A DNA stretch of 47,183 bases from Saccharothrix sp. (lineage in GTDB: Bacteria > Actinomycetota > Actinomycetes > Mycobacteriales > Pseudonocardiaceae): contig NZ_JAPSLK010000061.1 in assembly GCF_031180885.1 (NCBI RefSeq), forward strand, positions 1 to 47,183, written 5' to 3'. Both the position numbers and the translations under genes were made by a program. Below are positions 16,237 to 25,074 of this stretch, one piece after another. Under the pieces are notes generated by a model. That model was not told the origin of the DNA. It made no database searches and worked only from the letters and a program-made list of their open reading frames with translations. Numbering within the stretch: the stretch's first letter is position 1; the number at the start of each line of letters is the position of its first letter.

Positions 16237-16557
16237 TCAGGCGATCTGGGTGAAGCGGCCGCTTTGGTGGAACTCCTCCGGGCTCATGTGTTCGGCTGTG
16301 CGTTCCGTCCCCACCTCGCGGACCAGTAGTTCTTGCTCGTCGATGTACCCGCACCGGTCGCCGGTATGGGTGTCGATGTGGGTGAGCGGGACGCTTTCCA
16401 GGTCGCGCCGCTCCACCCGGGGCTGTTCGAGGTCGATCAAGCGTTCGGCGTCCACGTACTCATCCGTGTGGAGATCGGCGAACGTGTCGACCACGCTCTG
16501 CGACACATCAGCGGAGCCGGAGTGGGTGTCCGGGCTGGAACCGGAATCGGTGCTCAT
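16237..16557 (-). CDS. Unknown acidic 106-aa protein
   Basis: I do not recognise this family. The protein is acidic and hydrophilic, with no membrane span or cysteine cluster. A low-complexity Ser/Asp N-terminus (MSTDSGSSPDTHSGS) is followed by DTFADLHTDEYVDAERLIDL and a C-terminal EHMSPEEFHQSGRFTQIA. Its ATG overlaps the stop of the 102-aa gene as ATGA, so it is the third cistron of the HerA-like ATPase operon. A small partner of the ATPase is a reasonable inference but nothing more. Confidence 0.65.
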   Translation of the reverse strand: MSTDSGSSPDTHSGSADVSQSVVDTFADLHTDEYVDAERLIDLEQPRVERRDLESVPLTHIDTHTGDRCGYIDEQELLVREVGTERTAEHMSPEEFHQSGRFTQIA

Positions 16558-16862
16558 CGGTCCTCCCCGCGCGGGGTGAAGAGGTCCGGGGCGAGGGTCA
16601 TGCCGGTGGACAGGAAGCGGGTGGCTTCGGCCAGGCGGGCTCGGCGGGTGGAAGCTCGGCTCAACCGGGCCGCCGCCTCGTGGACTGCCTCGCCGCCGGT
16701 CACGACCTTTTCGTCCGGTTGCCAGGAGTCCGGGTGGCGGCGGAGGGCGTCCAGTTGGTCACCGATGGACCTGCCGGGGAGGTGCGGGCCACGGGCTGCC
16801 CACGACGCGGTGTCGGGGTGTGGGGGATCGGAGGCGGAAGCGGACTTCAAAGCGGCCATCAC
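16554..16862 (-). CDS. Unknown 102-aa protein coupled to HerA-like ATPase
   Basis: Not recognised. The protein is mixed-charge, mostly helical in its second half (GEAVHEAAARLSRASTRRARLAEATRFLSTG), with no membrane span. The start is GTG at 16862 (or the ATG directly after), only 2 nt beyond the ATPase TAG stop. Its stop overlaps the next gene by 4 nt. The compact arrangement argues for a three-gene operon with the ATPase. Confidence 0.65.
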   Translation of the reverse strand: MMAALKSASASDPPHPDTASWAARGPHLPGRSIGDQLDALRRHPDSWQPDEKVVTGGEAVHEAAARLSRASTRRARLAEATRFLSTGMTLAPDLFTPRGEDR

Positions 16863-16864
16863 GT

Positions 16865-19412
16865 CTACCCAGCCGGAGGAGGACCCGGCAGCAAACCCTC
16901 GCGGTCCTGGCCCAGAGGGACGGCCACCCGGACGGGGCGATCCATGCCGTCGGCGAAGGCGACCGCTCGGCCGGGTGGAAGGGACACGACGTGCCGGGAC
17001 TGAGACTCGTCCAAGTTTACCGTCGCCCCCAGCAACTCCCGGTCATCGGCCGCGGGCAATCGATGGATGATCTTCAGAGCGGTGTTCTTCACGACGTCCG
17101 CGACGATCTTCGACGGGATCTGCTCCGCGATCACGATCCCCTCGCCGTACGCCCGGATCTCCGCCAACAACACCGTGAACAGCTCCACCGCATGAGCCGC
17201 CGGACTCCCCGGCAGCACGTTCTTCAGCAGCCGGTGCGCCTCCTCGATCACCGTCACGTGCCGCAGCCCCTCAACCCCGGCAGAACGGTGCCGCACCCGC
17301 AGGTGTTCGTGCAGCCGGATCAGCACCGCACCGATGAAGAACGCCTTGTCCTGGTCATTGCCGACGTCCTCGCTCTCCAGCACCACGTTGCGCCGCAACA
17401 GGTCCGCGACATCCAGCGGGTGCCCGCCCTCGAAGAACCGGCCGGGTGTGCCCAGTCGCAGCGAACCCAGCCGCACGTCGATGAACCCGCGGACGTTGTC
17501 GGTGATCTCCTTGCCGTACCCGATCCCGGCCACCACCTCCAGCGCCGTCCGCTGAAGATCACCCAACCCGGGGAACTTCGGCACCACCCCCGGCGACCGG
17601 GGCTCGCCGACCACCGGGTCCCACCCCGGATCCGTGTAGCACCGGGTCAGCGCGTGGCTGAGCACCTGCGGGAACGGCTCCTCCGCCTCGAACGCGGCCA
17701 GGAACAGCGCCCGGACCAGGTCGATGTGCGTCTGGATCGGGAACCCGGGCGCGGGCTCCAGCGGGTTCAGTCCGACCGGGACGGCGTCCGGCGCGCCCGG
17801 CCGGATCACCGTCACGTCGCCGACCCGGCCCGCCATCCGCGCGTACTCCGCCTTCGCCGGCTCGATCACCAGCCACGGCACCCCATTGTGGTGCAACTGC
17901 TCCAGCAGGTGCCGCACGGTCTGCGACTTGCCGGCACCGGTCGCGCCCGCCACGAACGCGTGCCGGTTCAACGTGTCCGCGGTGACGGTGAACGCGCCCG
18001 CCGGCCGGTCCGCGTCGTCGAGCACCGAGCCGACCTCGATCGGGCCGTCCGCCTCGGGGGTCACGTCGAAGTCCGCGCGTTCGACCACGTGGACCCGGGC
18101 AGCTCGCGCTTGGGCGGTCGGGCCAGCACCGCCAGCAGTTCGGTGGTGGCCGGGAACGGCGCGGCGTGGCCGTCGGCCGTCACCACGGTCGTGGCCAGGG
18201 CCTCGCTGAACGACATCGGCGCGCCGGACGGGGCGAGCGCGTACGGCAGGTCGTCCAGGTCCGCCGCCCCGCACAGCAGCGCCGCCGCCCGCCGGGCCGC
18301 CGCGGGCATCCCGCTGGCCACCAGGACGCGGACGTGCCACAGCCCGGTCGTGCGGGCCCGCGCCAGGTCCCGGTACCGGCCGGACGCCCGGTGCGGCGCG
18401 ATCCGGCTCGCCTCGTCGCGCTCGCGGATGCGCAGCTCGGGGATGCGCACCGCCAGCTCCACCAGCTCGCGGTCGACGTGGTCGGCGGGCAGCGGGCGGG
18501 CCAGGGTCAGCCAGACGAACTCGTCGCCCAGGTGCGCCACGTAGTCGTCGAAGCCGCCCCGGTTCTGCTGCCGGCGGGTGTCGTCGGGGCTCCACAGCGC
18601 GTCGGCCTGACCGGTGCACACCACCCACGACGGGTAGCGGTCCCAGGACGCCAGGACCTCGTCGGTGTCCACCACCTCGGCGTGGCTGCCCGGCGGGTAC
18701 AGCAGGGGAACGCGGTCGCCGGTCCGGCCGGGCCGTGCGGGCGGGAAGCCGGGGCGTCCGCCGAACAGGACGCGCAGCCGCGGCCCGCCGCGCCTGCTTG
18801 GCCAGCGCCTCCAGGTTGTCCAGGCCCATGCGGTCCGCGCCGGCCACGAACACGACGTCGCGGCCCGGTCCCGGCGGACCCGAGCGCAGCGCGTGCACGA
18901 CCCGCTGGAACAGCACCCGGTCCAGGAAGTCCTTGCGGTCGGCGTCGGTGCCGCCGCTGGTCAGCACGGTCAGGCCGGGGCCGGACCAGGTGGACGGCGG
19001 CGCGGTCTCGGTGTCCACGGCGAGCAGTTCGGTGAGGTGGGCACGCCAGCAACGGCTGCAATGCCTTCGCCGCGACCCCCGCTACGACGAACACCGCAGC
19101 GCCGCACCCCCGACCCCCATCCCGGCGGACGCGGCGGCGACCCCGGCGGCGGAGGCCACCCCGCCACCGGTGGCCAGCCAGGGCAGCCGTTTGAGGAGCC
19201 TGCGGTGCTCTTCCTCCTTGGCGAGCACATCGGGGCTCTCCTGCCACGTGGGCTCGGGATCACCGGACTCGTCGGCCGGCGGTTCCGGCGGGGAGTAGCG
19301 GCCACCCCCACCGCTCGGCCGGCGTGAACACGACCTCGGCCAGCTCCGCACCCGTGGCCTTCGCCCGGCGCGGGTCGTCATCGGGGTCGTCCGCCGGTGG
19401 GGACGCGGTCAT
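16865..19412 (-). pseudogene. Membrane-anchored HerA/FtsK-like ATPase, five apparent frameshifts
   Basis: The C-terminal half is an intact HerA/DUF87 ATPase: Walker A GATGAGKS, Walker B VTVIEEAH, then ALKIIHRLPAADDRELLGAT and a terminal SLPPGRAVAFADG block. Upstream coding continues in other frames to an ATG at 19412 with GGGGAGG 8 nt before it. Five single-base shifts are needed, each in a G/C run: near 19305 (+1), 19107 (-1), 19039 (+1), 18784 (+1) and 18094 (-1). The net +1 restores a 2547-nt, 848-codon gene exactly. The rebuilt N-terminus has an acidic cytoplasmic tail and two hydrophobic spans (WLATGGGVASAAGVAAASAG, AAVFVVAGVAAKALQPLL), then a domain I cannot name. Either recent decay or local sequencing error. 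Confidence 0.75.
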
Positions 19413-19504
19413 CGCACGACCTCCCCGCCGCCCGAGTGCGTTCGATCACTGTATGCCGGGTGGCAAGCGAGCCGGGCGCACATCTGCGGATCGCCGAACG
19501 ACTC

Positions 19505-19533
19505 AGGGCCCGACCCCGGACGGGGCGGGCCCT
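19505..19533 (-). terminator. Strong hairpin after the 34-aa membrane peptide gene
   Basis: AGGGCCC (19505-19511) pairs with GGGCCCT (19527-19533), with an inner CCCC/GGGG stem. It lies about 40 nt downstream of the 19572-19676 gene on its transcribed strand and before the ATPase gene. Confidence 0.65.
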
Positions 19534-19571
19534 GGTGGAGCGTTCCGGTACTGTCCGTTCCCGGACTCCGG

Positions 19572-19676
19572 TCACCGCACCTGGTTGCGGCTGTGGCGGG
19601 CGAGTGCGAACACGCCACCCGCTGTGGCCAGCATGCCCAGGGCGGCGACGGTGAACACGACGATGTCGGCGGTCAT
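19572..19676 (-). CDS. 34-aa single-span membrane peptide
   Basis: A small stand-alone gene. ATG at 19676 has AAGGGGA 7 nt upstream, and a strong hairpin follows the stop. The peptide begins MTADIVVFTVAALGMLATAG, continues GVFALARHSR, and has one hydrophobic span followed by a positive tail, predicting N-out/C-in insertion. I do not recognise it. Small one-span proteins of this kind often modulate membrane complexes or serve as stress proteins. GGGTAT about 50 nt upstream resembles a stress-sigma -10 box, but no convincing -35 partner was found. Confidence 0.6.
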   Translation of the reverse strand: MTADIVVFTVAALGMLATAGGVFALARHSRNQVR

Positions 19677-19776
19677 ACGAATCCCCTTGCGTAGATCTCC
19701 CACTCGTCCAGACGTCCGGATACCCGGTTTCGTTGGCCGGCAGTCGTGCAATTCACACGAACGTGGTGGAGGTAGC

Positions 19777-20973
19777 GTGATCAAGCTCGAGGCGCGCGTG
19801 CTCGCGGTCGCGCCGTGGCTGCTGGGGTTGTCCCTGCTCGGCCACCTGGCGATGGTCGCCCTCCAGGCGAAGATGACCATGGTCGACCTGATGGTCTACC
19901 GCAACGCGTCGCCCGAGCTGTTCACCGGCGAGCTGTACCAGTGGAGGCTCAAGGAGTTCTCCGACCAGTTCGCGCTGCCGTTCACCTACCCGCCGTTCTC
20001 CGCGTTCGTGTTCGTGCCGCTGTCGTGGGTGCCGTGGGGCGTGGCGCGCTGGTTCTGGCAGTTGCTCAGCCTGGCGTGCCTGTACTTCCTGACCCGCAAG
20101 TCGCTCACGCTGATCGGCAGCACCGACCCGCGCCGGGCGATGCTGTGGACGGCGTTGTTCGTGTGGGTCGAACCCGTCCGCACCACGCTGAACTACGGAC
20201 AGATCAACCTGGTGCTGGCGGCCCTGCTGATCGGCACGCTGGTGAGCGCGCGGCCGTGGCTCGCCGGCCTGGGCGTGGGCGTGGCGGCCGGGGTCAAGCT
20301 CACCCCGGCCATCTCCGGGCTGTACTTCCTGGTCACCCGCAAGTACAAGGCGGCGGTGTGGTCGTTCGTCGCGTTCGCCGGGACGGTTCTCCTCGGGTAC
20401 GGGATCTCGGCCGCGCAGTCGCACCAGTTCTGGTTCCAGCTGCTCGGGGACGCCACGCGGGTCGGACCCGTCGGCTCGGCGATCAACCAGTCGCTGCGCG
20501 CGGCGCTGTCCCGGACCGTCGGCTACGACGTCGAGACCGGGCCGGTCTACCTGGTCGGCGCGGCGGTCGCGGTGGCGTGCGCGGCGTGGGCGCTGTGGTG
20601 GGCGGTCAAGGCCTCCGACACCCTCGCGATGATCGTCGCCGTCCAGTTCCTCGGCCTGCTGGTGTCGCCGATCTCGTGGAGCCACCACTGGGTGTGGGCG
20701 GTGCCCGCGCTGATGTGGCTCGTGTACGGCGTCAAGCACCGGCTCGCGGCCGTGACCGCGTGGGCGTGGGTGCTCGCGATCGGCAGCTACCTGATCTCGT
20801 TCCTGCTCAACGCCCAGCCGTCGATCTGGATCATCCCCCGGCCCTGGTACCTGTCCCTGCTGGGCTGGGTGTACCCGGCCGTGGGCCTGCTCACCCTGGT
20901 CGTGATCGGCGTGGTGCTGCGGGAGCGGTCACGCGAGCGCGTCGAGGACGCCGTCGATCTCCTCCGCGAGTGA
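19777..20973 (+). CDS. pimE: GT87 polyprenol-phosphate-mannose mannosyltransferase, PimE-like
   Basis: Integral membrane GT-C glycosyltransferase (398 residues, about ten spans) of the DUF2029/GT87 family. PimE adds an alpha-1,2-mannose from polyprenyl-phosphomannose to phosphatidylinositol mannosides on the outer face of the membrane. Visible features are VDLMVYRNASPELFTGELYQW with the first-loop aspartate, TYPPFSAFVFVPLS, LNYGQINLVLAALL, VKLTPAISGLYFL and SPISWSHHWVWAVPA. Position beside phhB and a mutT-like gene matches Rv1159-Rv1159A-Rv1160. GTG at 19777 has GGAGG 5 nt upstream. The exact acceptor in this organism is inference. The 3' end overlaps the convergent phhB by 45 nt. Confidence 0.82.
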   Translation: MIKLEARVLAVAPWLLGLSLLGHLAMVALQAKMTMVDLMVYRNASPELFTGELYQWRLKEFSDQFALPFTYPPFSAFVFVPLSWVPWGVARWFWQLLSLACLYFLTRKSLTLIGSTDPRRAMLWTALFVWVEPVRTTLNYGQINLVLAALLIGTLVSARPWLAGLGVGVAAGVKLTPAISGLYFLVTRKYKAAVWSFVAFAGTVLLGYGISAAQSHQFWFQLLGDATRVGPVGSAINQSLRAALSRTVGYDVETGPVYLVGAAVAVACAAWALWWAVKASDTLAMIVAVQFLGLLVSPISWSHHWVWAVPALMWLVYGVKHRLAAVTAWAWVLAIGSYLISFLLNAQPSIWIIPRPWYLSLLGWVYPAVGLLTLVVIGVVLRERSRERVEDAVDLLRE

Positions 20974-21222
20974 CACGTCCAGCGCGGTGATCCCGCCGCT
21001 GGAGTGCGTGCTGCACCGGAAGGTCAGCGTGCGCCAGCGGATGTCGATGTCCGGGTGGTGGTTGTCGTTCTCGGCGATCTCCGCGACCCGGTTCACCACC
21101 TGGATCGCCTGCGCGAAGCTGGGCAGTTCCGCGGTGCGGACGAGCGCGCCGTCGCGGGCGCTCCAGTCGGGCAGCGTCGACAGCGCGGCGGTCACCTGGT
21201 CGTCGGTCAGCAGCTCGGCCAT
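20929..21222 (-). CDS. phhB: 4a-hydroxytetrahydrobiopterin dehydratase
   Basis: A 97-residue pterin-4a-carbinolamine dehydratase that recycles oxidised pterin cofactor. The family motif is visible as ENDNHHPDIDIRWRTLTF, followed by STHSSGGITALDVSLAEEID. ATG at 21222 begins MAELLTDDQV, the normal family start. The gene is convergent with pimE, as in mycobacteria (Rv1159A). No aromatic amino-acid hydroxylase is present in the window, so a moonlighting or general pterin role is possible. Confidence 0.93.
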   Translation of the reverse strand: MAELLTDDQVTAALSTLPDWSARDGALVRTAELPSFAQAIQVVNRVAEIAENDNHHPDIDIRWRTLTFRCSTHSSGGITALDVSLAEEIDGVLDALA

Positions 21223-21248
21223 GCACCCGATCGTCCCACCGCGTGGCG

Positions 21249-21254
21249 TAAACT
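21249..21254 (+). promoter_or_regulatory. Probable -10 of the thiBPQ transcript
   Basis: TAAACT occurs 9 nt before the first paired bases of the TPP riboswitch, the right place for a -10 element. The -35 region is not recognisable. Confidence 0.5.
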
Positions 21255-21262
21255 GCCCGTTC

Positions 21263-21352
21263 GCCACGGGAGTCCGGTAATGCGCCGGGCTGAGAGGAGG
21301 GCTCGCAAGCCCTCGACCGTCCACCTGATCCGGGTCATGCCGGCGTAGGGAG
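21263..21352 (+). promoter_or_regulatory. TPP (THI-element) riboswitch
   Basis: The conserved CTGAGA (21290-21295), a variable GGAGGGCTCGCAAGCCCTC hairpin arm and the ACCTGATCCGGGTCATGCC...GTAGGGA block give the TPP aptamer. It ends about 8 nt before the thiB start. With the aptamer this close to the ribosome site (AGGGAGA), control of translation initiation by TPP is likely: ligand binding would repress thiamine uptake. Confidence 0.93.
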
Positions 21353-21359
21353 AGAAACG

Positions 21360-22388
21360 ATGCTTCGACGAGTGCTGACCGTCGCCGTCGCGGCGGCGAC
21401 GCTGGCCGCGTGCTCCGCGACCAACGGCCAGGCCCCGCGGGGCGAGCGGGTGGTCACCCTGGTGACGCATGACTCGTTCGTGGTCAAGCCCGAGCTGCTC
21501 GACGCCTTCAAGGCCGAGACCGGCATCACGGTCAAGACGCTGGCCAGCGGGGACGCCGGCGCGATGACCAACAAGCTGGTGCTGACCAAGGGCAACCCGA
21601 TCGGCGACGTGGCCTTCGGCGTGGACTCCACGTTCGCCTCGCGCGCCCTGAAGGAGGGCGTGTTCGCCGAGTACGCCTCCGGCGAGGCTTCGAAGGGCGC
21701 CCAGCGCTACCAGCTCGACCCGCCCAACCGCCTGCACGCGGTGGACGTCGGCGACGTGTGCGTCAACATCGACGTGGCCGCCCTGGGCGCGGACGCGCCG
21801 AAGACCTACGCCGACCTCGCCGACCCGAAGTTCAAGAACAAGCTGGTCGTGGAGGACCCGGCCACGTCCTCGCCGGGCCTGGCGTTCCTGCTCGGCACGG
21901 TCGCGGAGTTCGGCGAGTCCGGCTGGCAGGACTACTGGACGAAGCTGAAGGCCAACGGCGTCAAGGTCGTCTCCGGCTGGGAGGAGGCCTACACCCAGGA
22001 CTTCTCCGGCTCCAGCGGCAAGGGTCCCCGCCCGATCGTCGTCTCCTACGCCTCCTCGCCGTCGGCGGAGATCGGCGACGACGGCAACCCGCGCACCAAG
22101 GCCCTGCTGGACACCTGCTACCGCCAGGTCGAGTACGCGGGCGTGCTGGAGGGCGCGAAGAACCCCGAGGACGCGCGCAAGGTCGTGGACTTCCTGCTGG
22201 GCGAGAAGTTCCAGGCCGACGTGCCGGGCCAGATGTACGTGTACCCGTCGCGGGAGGGCGTGGCGCTGCCCGCGGCGTGGACCAAGGCCGCCCCGCTGCC
22301 GGAGAAGGCGCGCACCCTGCCCGCGAGCCAGGTCGACGCCAACCGCGAGCGGTGGGTGCAGCAGTGGCGCGCGCTCGTGCAGGGCTGA
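21360..22388 (+). CDS. thiB: Thiamine ABC transporter substrate-binding lipoprotein
   Basis: Captures thiamine or thiamine phosphates outside the membrane for ThiPQ. The 342-residue protein has a lipoprotein signal with lipobox LAAC (C18). The family core includes VTLVTHDSFVVKPELLDAFKAE, GDVAFGVDSTFASRA, DVGDVCVNID and VVEDPATSSPGLAFLLG, and SYASSPSAEI in the second lobe. Its position directly under a TPP riboswitch and before a matching permease and ATPase supports the substrate assignment. Confidence 0.94.
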   Translation: MLRRVLTVAVAAATLAACSATNGQAPRGERVVTLVTHDSFVVKPELLDAFKAETGITVKTLASGDAGAMTNKLVLTKGNPIGDVAFGVDSTFASRALKEGVFAEYASGEASKGAQRYQLDPPNRLHAVDVGDVCVNIDVAALGADAPKTYADLADPKFKNKLVVEDPATSSPGLAFLLGTVAEFGESGWQDYWTKLKANGVKVVSGWEEAYTQDFSGSSGKGPRPIVVSYASSPSAEIGDDGNPRTKALLDTCYRQVEYAGVLEGAKNPEDARKVVDFLLGEKFQADVPGQMYVYPSREGVALPAAWTKAAPLPEKARTLPASQVDANRERWVQQWRALVQG

Positions 22389-22450
22389 CCTGGTCGTCCG
22401 CGGGTTCGTCCGGCCGTGCTCGCGCGCGGCTGAGCCGGTCGTCCGCTCGG

Positions 22451-24070
22451 GTGGGGCTCGGCTGGTCGTTCGCCGCGTTGTTGCCCCTGGGGTTCCTGGG
22501 GGTGTTCTTCGCCTGGCCGGTGGTCGCGATCGTCGGTCTCGGGCTGGGCGAGGGTGGCGTGCTGCCGGTGCTGGGGGCTCCGGAGACCTGGGAACTGGTC
22601 GGGTTCACGCTCGGCCAGGCGCTCGGGGCGACGGTGTTGGCGCTGGTCACAGGCTTGCCGGTGGCGTTCCTGCTGGCCCGGTGCCGGGTGTGGGGGACCG
22701 GGGTGGTGCGGGCGGCGGTGATGGTGCCGTTCGTGCTGCCCACGGTCGTGGTGGGGCTCGCGTTCCGGGCGCTGTGGCCGGACGGCGGGGTGCTGCCGAT
22801 CGTGCTGGCCAACGCGTTCTTCAACGTGGCGGTGGTCGCGCGGACCGTGGGCGGGGTGTGGGCGTCGCTGGACCGGCGGGCGGAGGACGCGGCGCGGTCG
22901 CTCGGGGCGTCGCGGCTGCGGGCGTTCACGTCGGTGGTGCTGCCCGCGCTGGCGCCGGCCCTGGGGTCGGCGGCGTCGGTGGTGTTCCTGTTCTGCGCCA
23001 CCAGTTTCGGTGTGGTGCTGGTGCTGGGTGGCGCCCGGTACCGGACCGTGGAGACGGAGATCTACCTGCGGACGGTCGAGCTGTTCGACCTGTCCGGGGC
23101 GGCGGCGCTGTCGCTGGTGCAGTTCGTCGCGGTGGTGGCGGTGCTGGTCGTCGGCGGGGTGCTGCGGCGGCGTCGGGAGCGGGCGCTGTCGTTGCGGGTG
23201 GAGGCGGTGCGGCGGCCGGTCGGTGGTGAGTGGGGCGTTGTCGTTGCGGCGTGGCTGGTCGTGGGGTTGCTGCTGACGCCGGTGGTGGGGTTGGTGGTGC
23301 GGTCGCTGTCCACTTCGGATGGATGGAGCCTGGCGGGGTACCGGGCGTTGGCGGGGACCGGGGACCGGGGGACGTTGGCGGTGACCGGGGTCGACGCGGC
23401 GCTGAACTCGGTGCGGGTGGCGGTGGATGCGACCCTGGTGGCGCTGGTGGTGGGGGTTGTGTCGGCCGTGGTGTTGGTGGGGTTGCGGCGGCACGGGGCT
23501 TGGTTGGCGGAGACGCTCGACACCGCGTTGATGCTGCCGTTGGGGGTGTCGGCGGTGACGGTGGGGTTCGGGTACCTGGTGACCATGGACGCTTTGCCCG
23601 GGGACTTCCGGACCTCGCCGTTGCTGGTGCCCTTGGCGCAGGCGTTGGTGGTGACGCCGTTGATCGTGCGGATCGTGTTGCCGGTGCTGCGGGCGGTGGA
23701 CGAGCGGCTGCGGCAGGCGGCGGCGACGCTGGGGGCCTCGCCGTGGCGGGTGTGGCGGGAGGTGGACCTGCCGCTGGCGTCGCGGTCGTTGGTGGCGGCG
23801 GCGGGGTTCGGGTTCGTGGTGGCGTTGGGGGAGTTCGGGGCGACCAGTTTCCTGGCCCGGCCGGACGCGCCGACGTTGCCGGTGGTGATCGCGCGGTTGA
23901 TGGCGCGGCCGGGGGAGTTGAACAGCCAGATGGCGTACGCGGCGTGTGCCCTGTTGATGGTGGTGACGGCGGCGGCGGTGCTGCTGATCGAGCGGCTGCG
24001 GGTGCCCGGCGGCGATGCGCGGGTGCCGGGCGGCACGGAGCGGCTGCGGGTGCCGGGCGGGGAGTTCTAG
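22451..24070 (+). CDS. thiP: Thiamine ABC transporter permease
   Basis: Fused two-domain permease (about 539 residues, about twelve spans) of the ThiP/iron-type family. Two EAA-like loops are visible: EDAARSLGASRLRAFTSVVL in the first half and RQAAATLGASPWRVWREVDL in the second, both contacting ThiQ. The start is uncertain. GTG at 22451 lies just before the first span, but the frame stays open back to a CTG overlapping the thiB stop. The C-terminus carries a repetitive, strongly polar tail with three RVPGG units from an internal 23-bp duplication. The stop is directly adjacent to the thiQ start. Confidence 0.9.
   Translation: MGLGWSFAALLPLGFLGVFFAWPVVAIVGLGLGEGGVLPVLGAPETWELVGFTLGQALGATVLALVTGLPVAFLLARCRVWGTGVVRAAVMVPFVLPTVVVGLAFRALWPDGGVLPIVLANAFFNVAVVARTVGGVWASLDRRAEDAARSLGASRLRAFTSVVLPALAPALGSAASVVFLFCATSFGVVLVLGGARYRTVETEIYLRTVELFDLSGAAALSLVQFVAVVAVLVVGGVLRRRRERALSLRVEAVRRPVGGEWGVVVAAWLVVGLLLTPVVGLVVRSLSTSDGWSLAGYRALAGTGDRGTLAVTGVDAALNSVRVAVDATLVALVVGVVSAVVLVGLRRHGAWLAETLDTALMLPLGVSAVTVGFGYLVTMDALPGDFRTSPLLVPLAQALVVTPLIVRIVLPVLRAVDERLRQAAATLGASPWRVWREVDLPLASRSLVAAAGFGFVVALGEFGATSFLARPDAPTLPVVIARLMARPGELNSQMAYAACALLMVVTAAAVLLIERLRVPGGDARVPGGTERLRVPGGEF
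23990..24060 (+). repeat. Duplicated 23-bp segment in the thiP 3' end
   Basis: GAGCGGCTGCGGGTGCCCGG (from 23990) recurs with one mismatch from 24038, a 48-bp offset, with a third partial GCGGGTGCCGGGCGG between them. The offset preserves the frame and yields ERLRVPGG...RVPGG...ERLRVPGG. Confidence 0.8.
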
Positions 24071-25054
24071 GTGTTGGGGTTGCGCGGGGTCACGGTCTCG
24101 TACGGGTCGCTGGTCGCGGTGTCCGATGTGGACCTGGCGGTCGGGGACGGCGAGGTGGTGGCGCTGCTCGGGCCGTCGGGGTGCGGGAAGTCGACCTTGC
24201 TGCGGGCGGTGGCGGGGCTCGTGCCCGCTTCGGGCTCGGTGACCTGGGACGGGTCCGACCTGGCGGGTGTGCCGGTGCACCGGCGCGGGTTCGGGCTGGT
24301 GTTCCAGGACGGGCAGCTGTTCCCGCACCGGGACGTGGCCGGGAACGTGGCGTTCGGGCTGCGGATGCACGGGGTGGACCGCGAGGCGCGGCGCAAGCGG
24401 GTGGACGAGCTGCTGGAGCTGGTCGGGTTGGCCGGCTACCAGCGGCGGCGGGTGACCGAACTGTCCGGGGGCGAGCAGCAACGGGTGGCGCTGGCGCGGG
24501 CCTTGGCGCCCCGGCCCCGGCTGGTGCTGCTGGACGAGCCGCTGTCCGCGCTGGACCGGGCGTTGCGGGAGCAGTTGGCGGTGGACCTGGCGCGGCTGCT
24601 GCGGGAGGCGGGGGCGACGGCGCTGGTGGTCACGCACGACCACGACGAGGCGTTCACGCTGGCCGACCGGGTGGCGGTGATGCGGGCGGGGCGGATCGTG
24701 CAGGTCGGGCCGCCGGGGGAGGTGTGGCGGTCGCCGGTGGACGTGGAGACTGCCCGGTTCCTGGGGTGCGGGAAGGTGCTGGGGGCGGAGCGGGCGCTGT
24801 CGGTGTTCAGGGGGTCGTCGGTGTTCGGGGTGGGGGCGCGGGTGGGGTTGCGGGCTTCGGCGTTGCGGGTGGACCCCGGTGGGGCGGTGGTGGCCGAGGT
24901 GTTGGAGCGGGTCCATCGGCGGGACCACGTGCGGTTGTTGGTGGTGGTCGAGGGGGATGAGTTCGAGGCGGTGGCTCCTGTTGCTTCTGCGCCTGAGGTG
25001 GGGGATCGGGTGAGGTTGGCGGTTGATCCGGACGGGGTGGCGGTGATCGGTTAG
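24071..25054 (+). CDS. thiQ: Thiamine ABC transporter ATPase
   Basis: Drives thiamine import with ThiP. The 327-residue protein has Walker A GPSGCGKS (34-41), the Q-loop FQDGQLFPH, signature LSGGEQQRVALARAL, Walker B LVLLDEPLSALD and H-loop VTHDHDEAF. A C-terminal regulatory extension of roughly 100 residues follows; E. coli ThiQ (about 232 residues) lacks one, but related iron/spermidine-type ATPases have it. The GTG start directly follows the thiP stop with no gap. Confidence 0.92.
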   Translation: MLGLRGVTVSYGSLVAVSDVDLAVGDGEVVALLGPSGCGKSTLLRAVAGLVPASGSVTWDGSDLAGVPVHRRGFGLVFQDGQLFPHRDVAGNVAFGLRMHGVDREARRKRVDELLELVGLAGYQRRRVTELSGGEQQRVALARALAPRPRLVLLDEPLSALDRALREQLAVDLARLLREAGATALVVTHDHDEAFTLADRVAVMRAGRIVQVGPPGEVWRSPVDVETARFLGCGKVLGAERALSVFRGSSVFGVGARVGLRASALRVDPGGAVVAEVLERVHRRDHVRLLVVVEGDEFEAVAPVASAPEVGDRVRLAVDPDGVAVIG

Positions 25055-25074
25055 CGGTCCGGGTGGGGTGGCGG

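Noticed and set aside
22385..22450. CTG start for thiP overlapping the thiB stop, with an 18-bp imperfect repeat of CTGACCTGGTCGTCCGC
   Set aside because: CTG starts are rare and the added residues precede the first span without family resemblance. GTG at 22451 was preferred, with the uncertainty noted.
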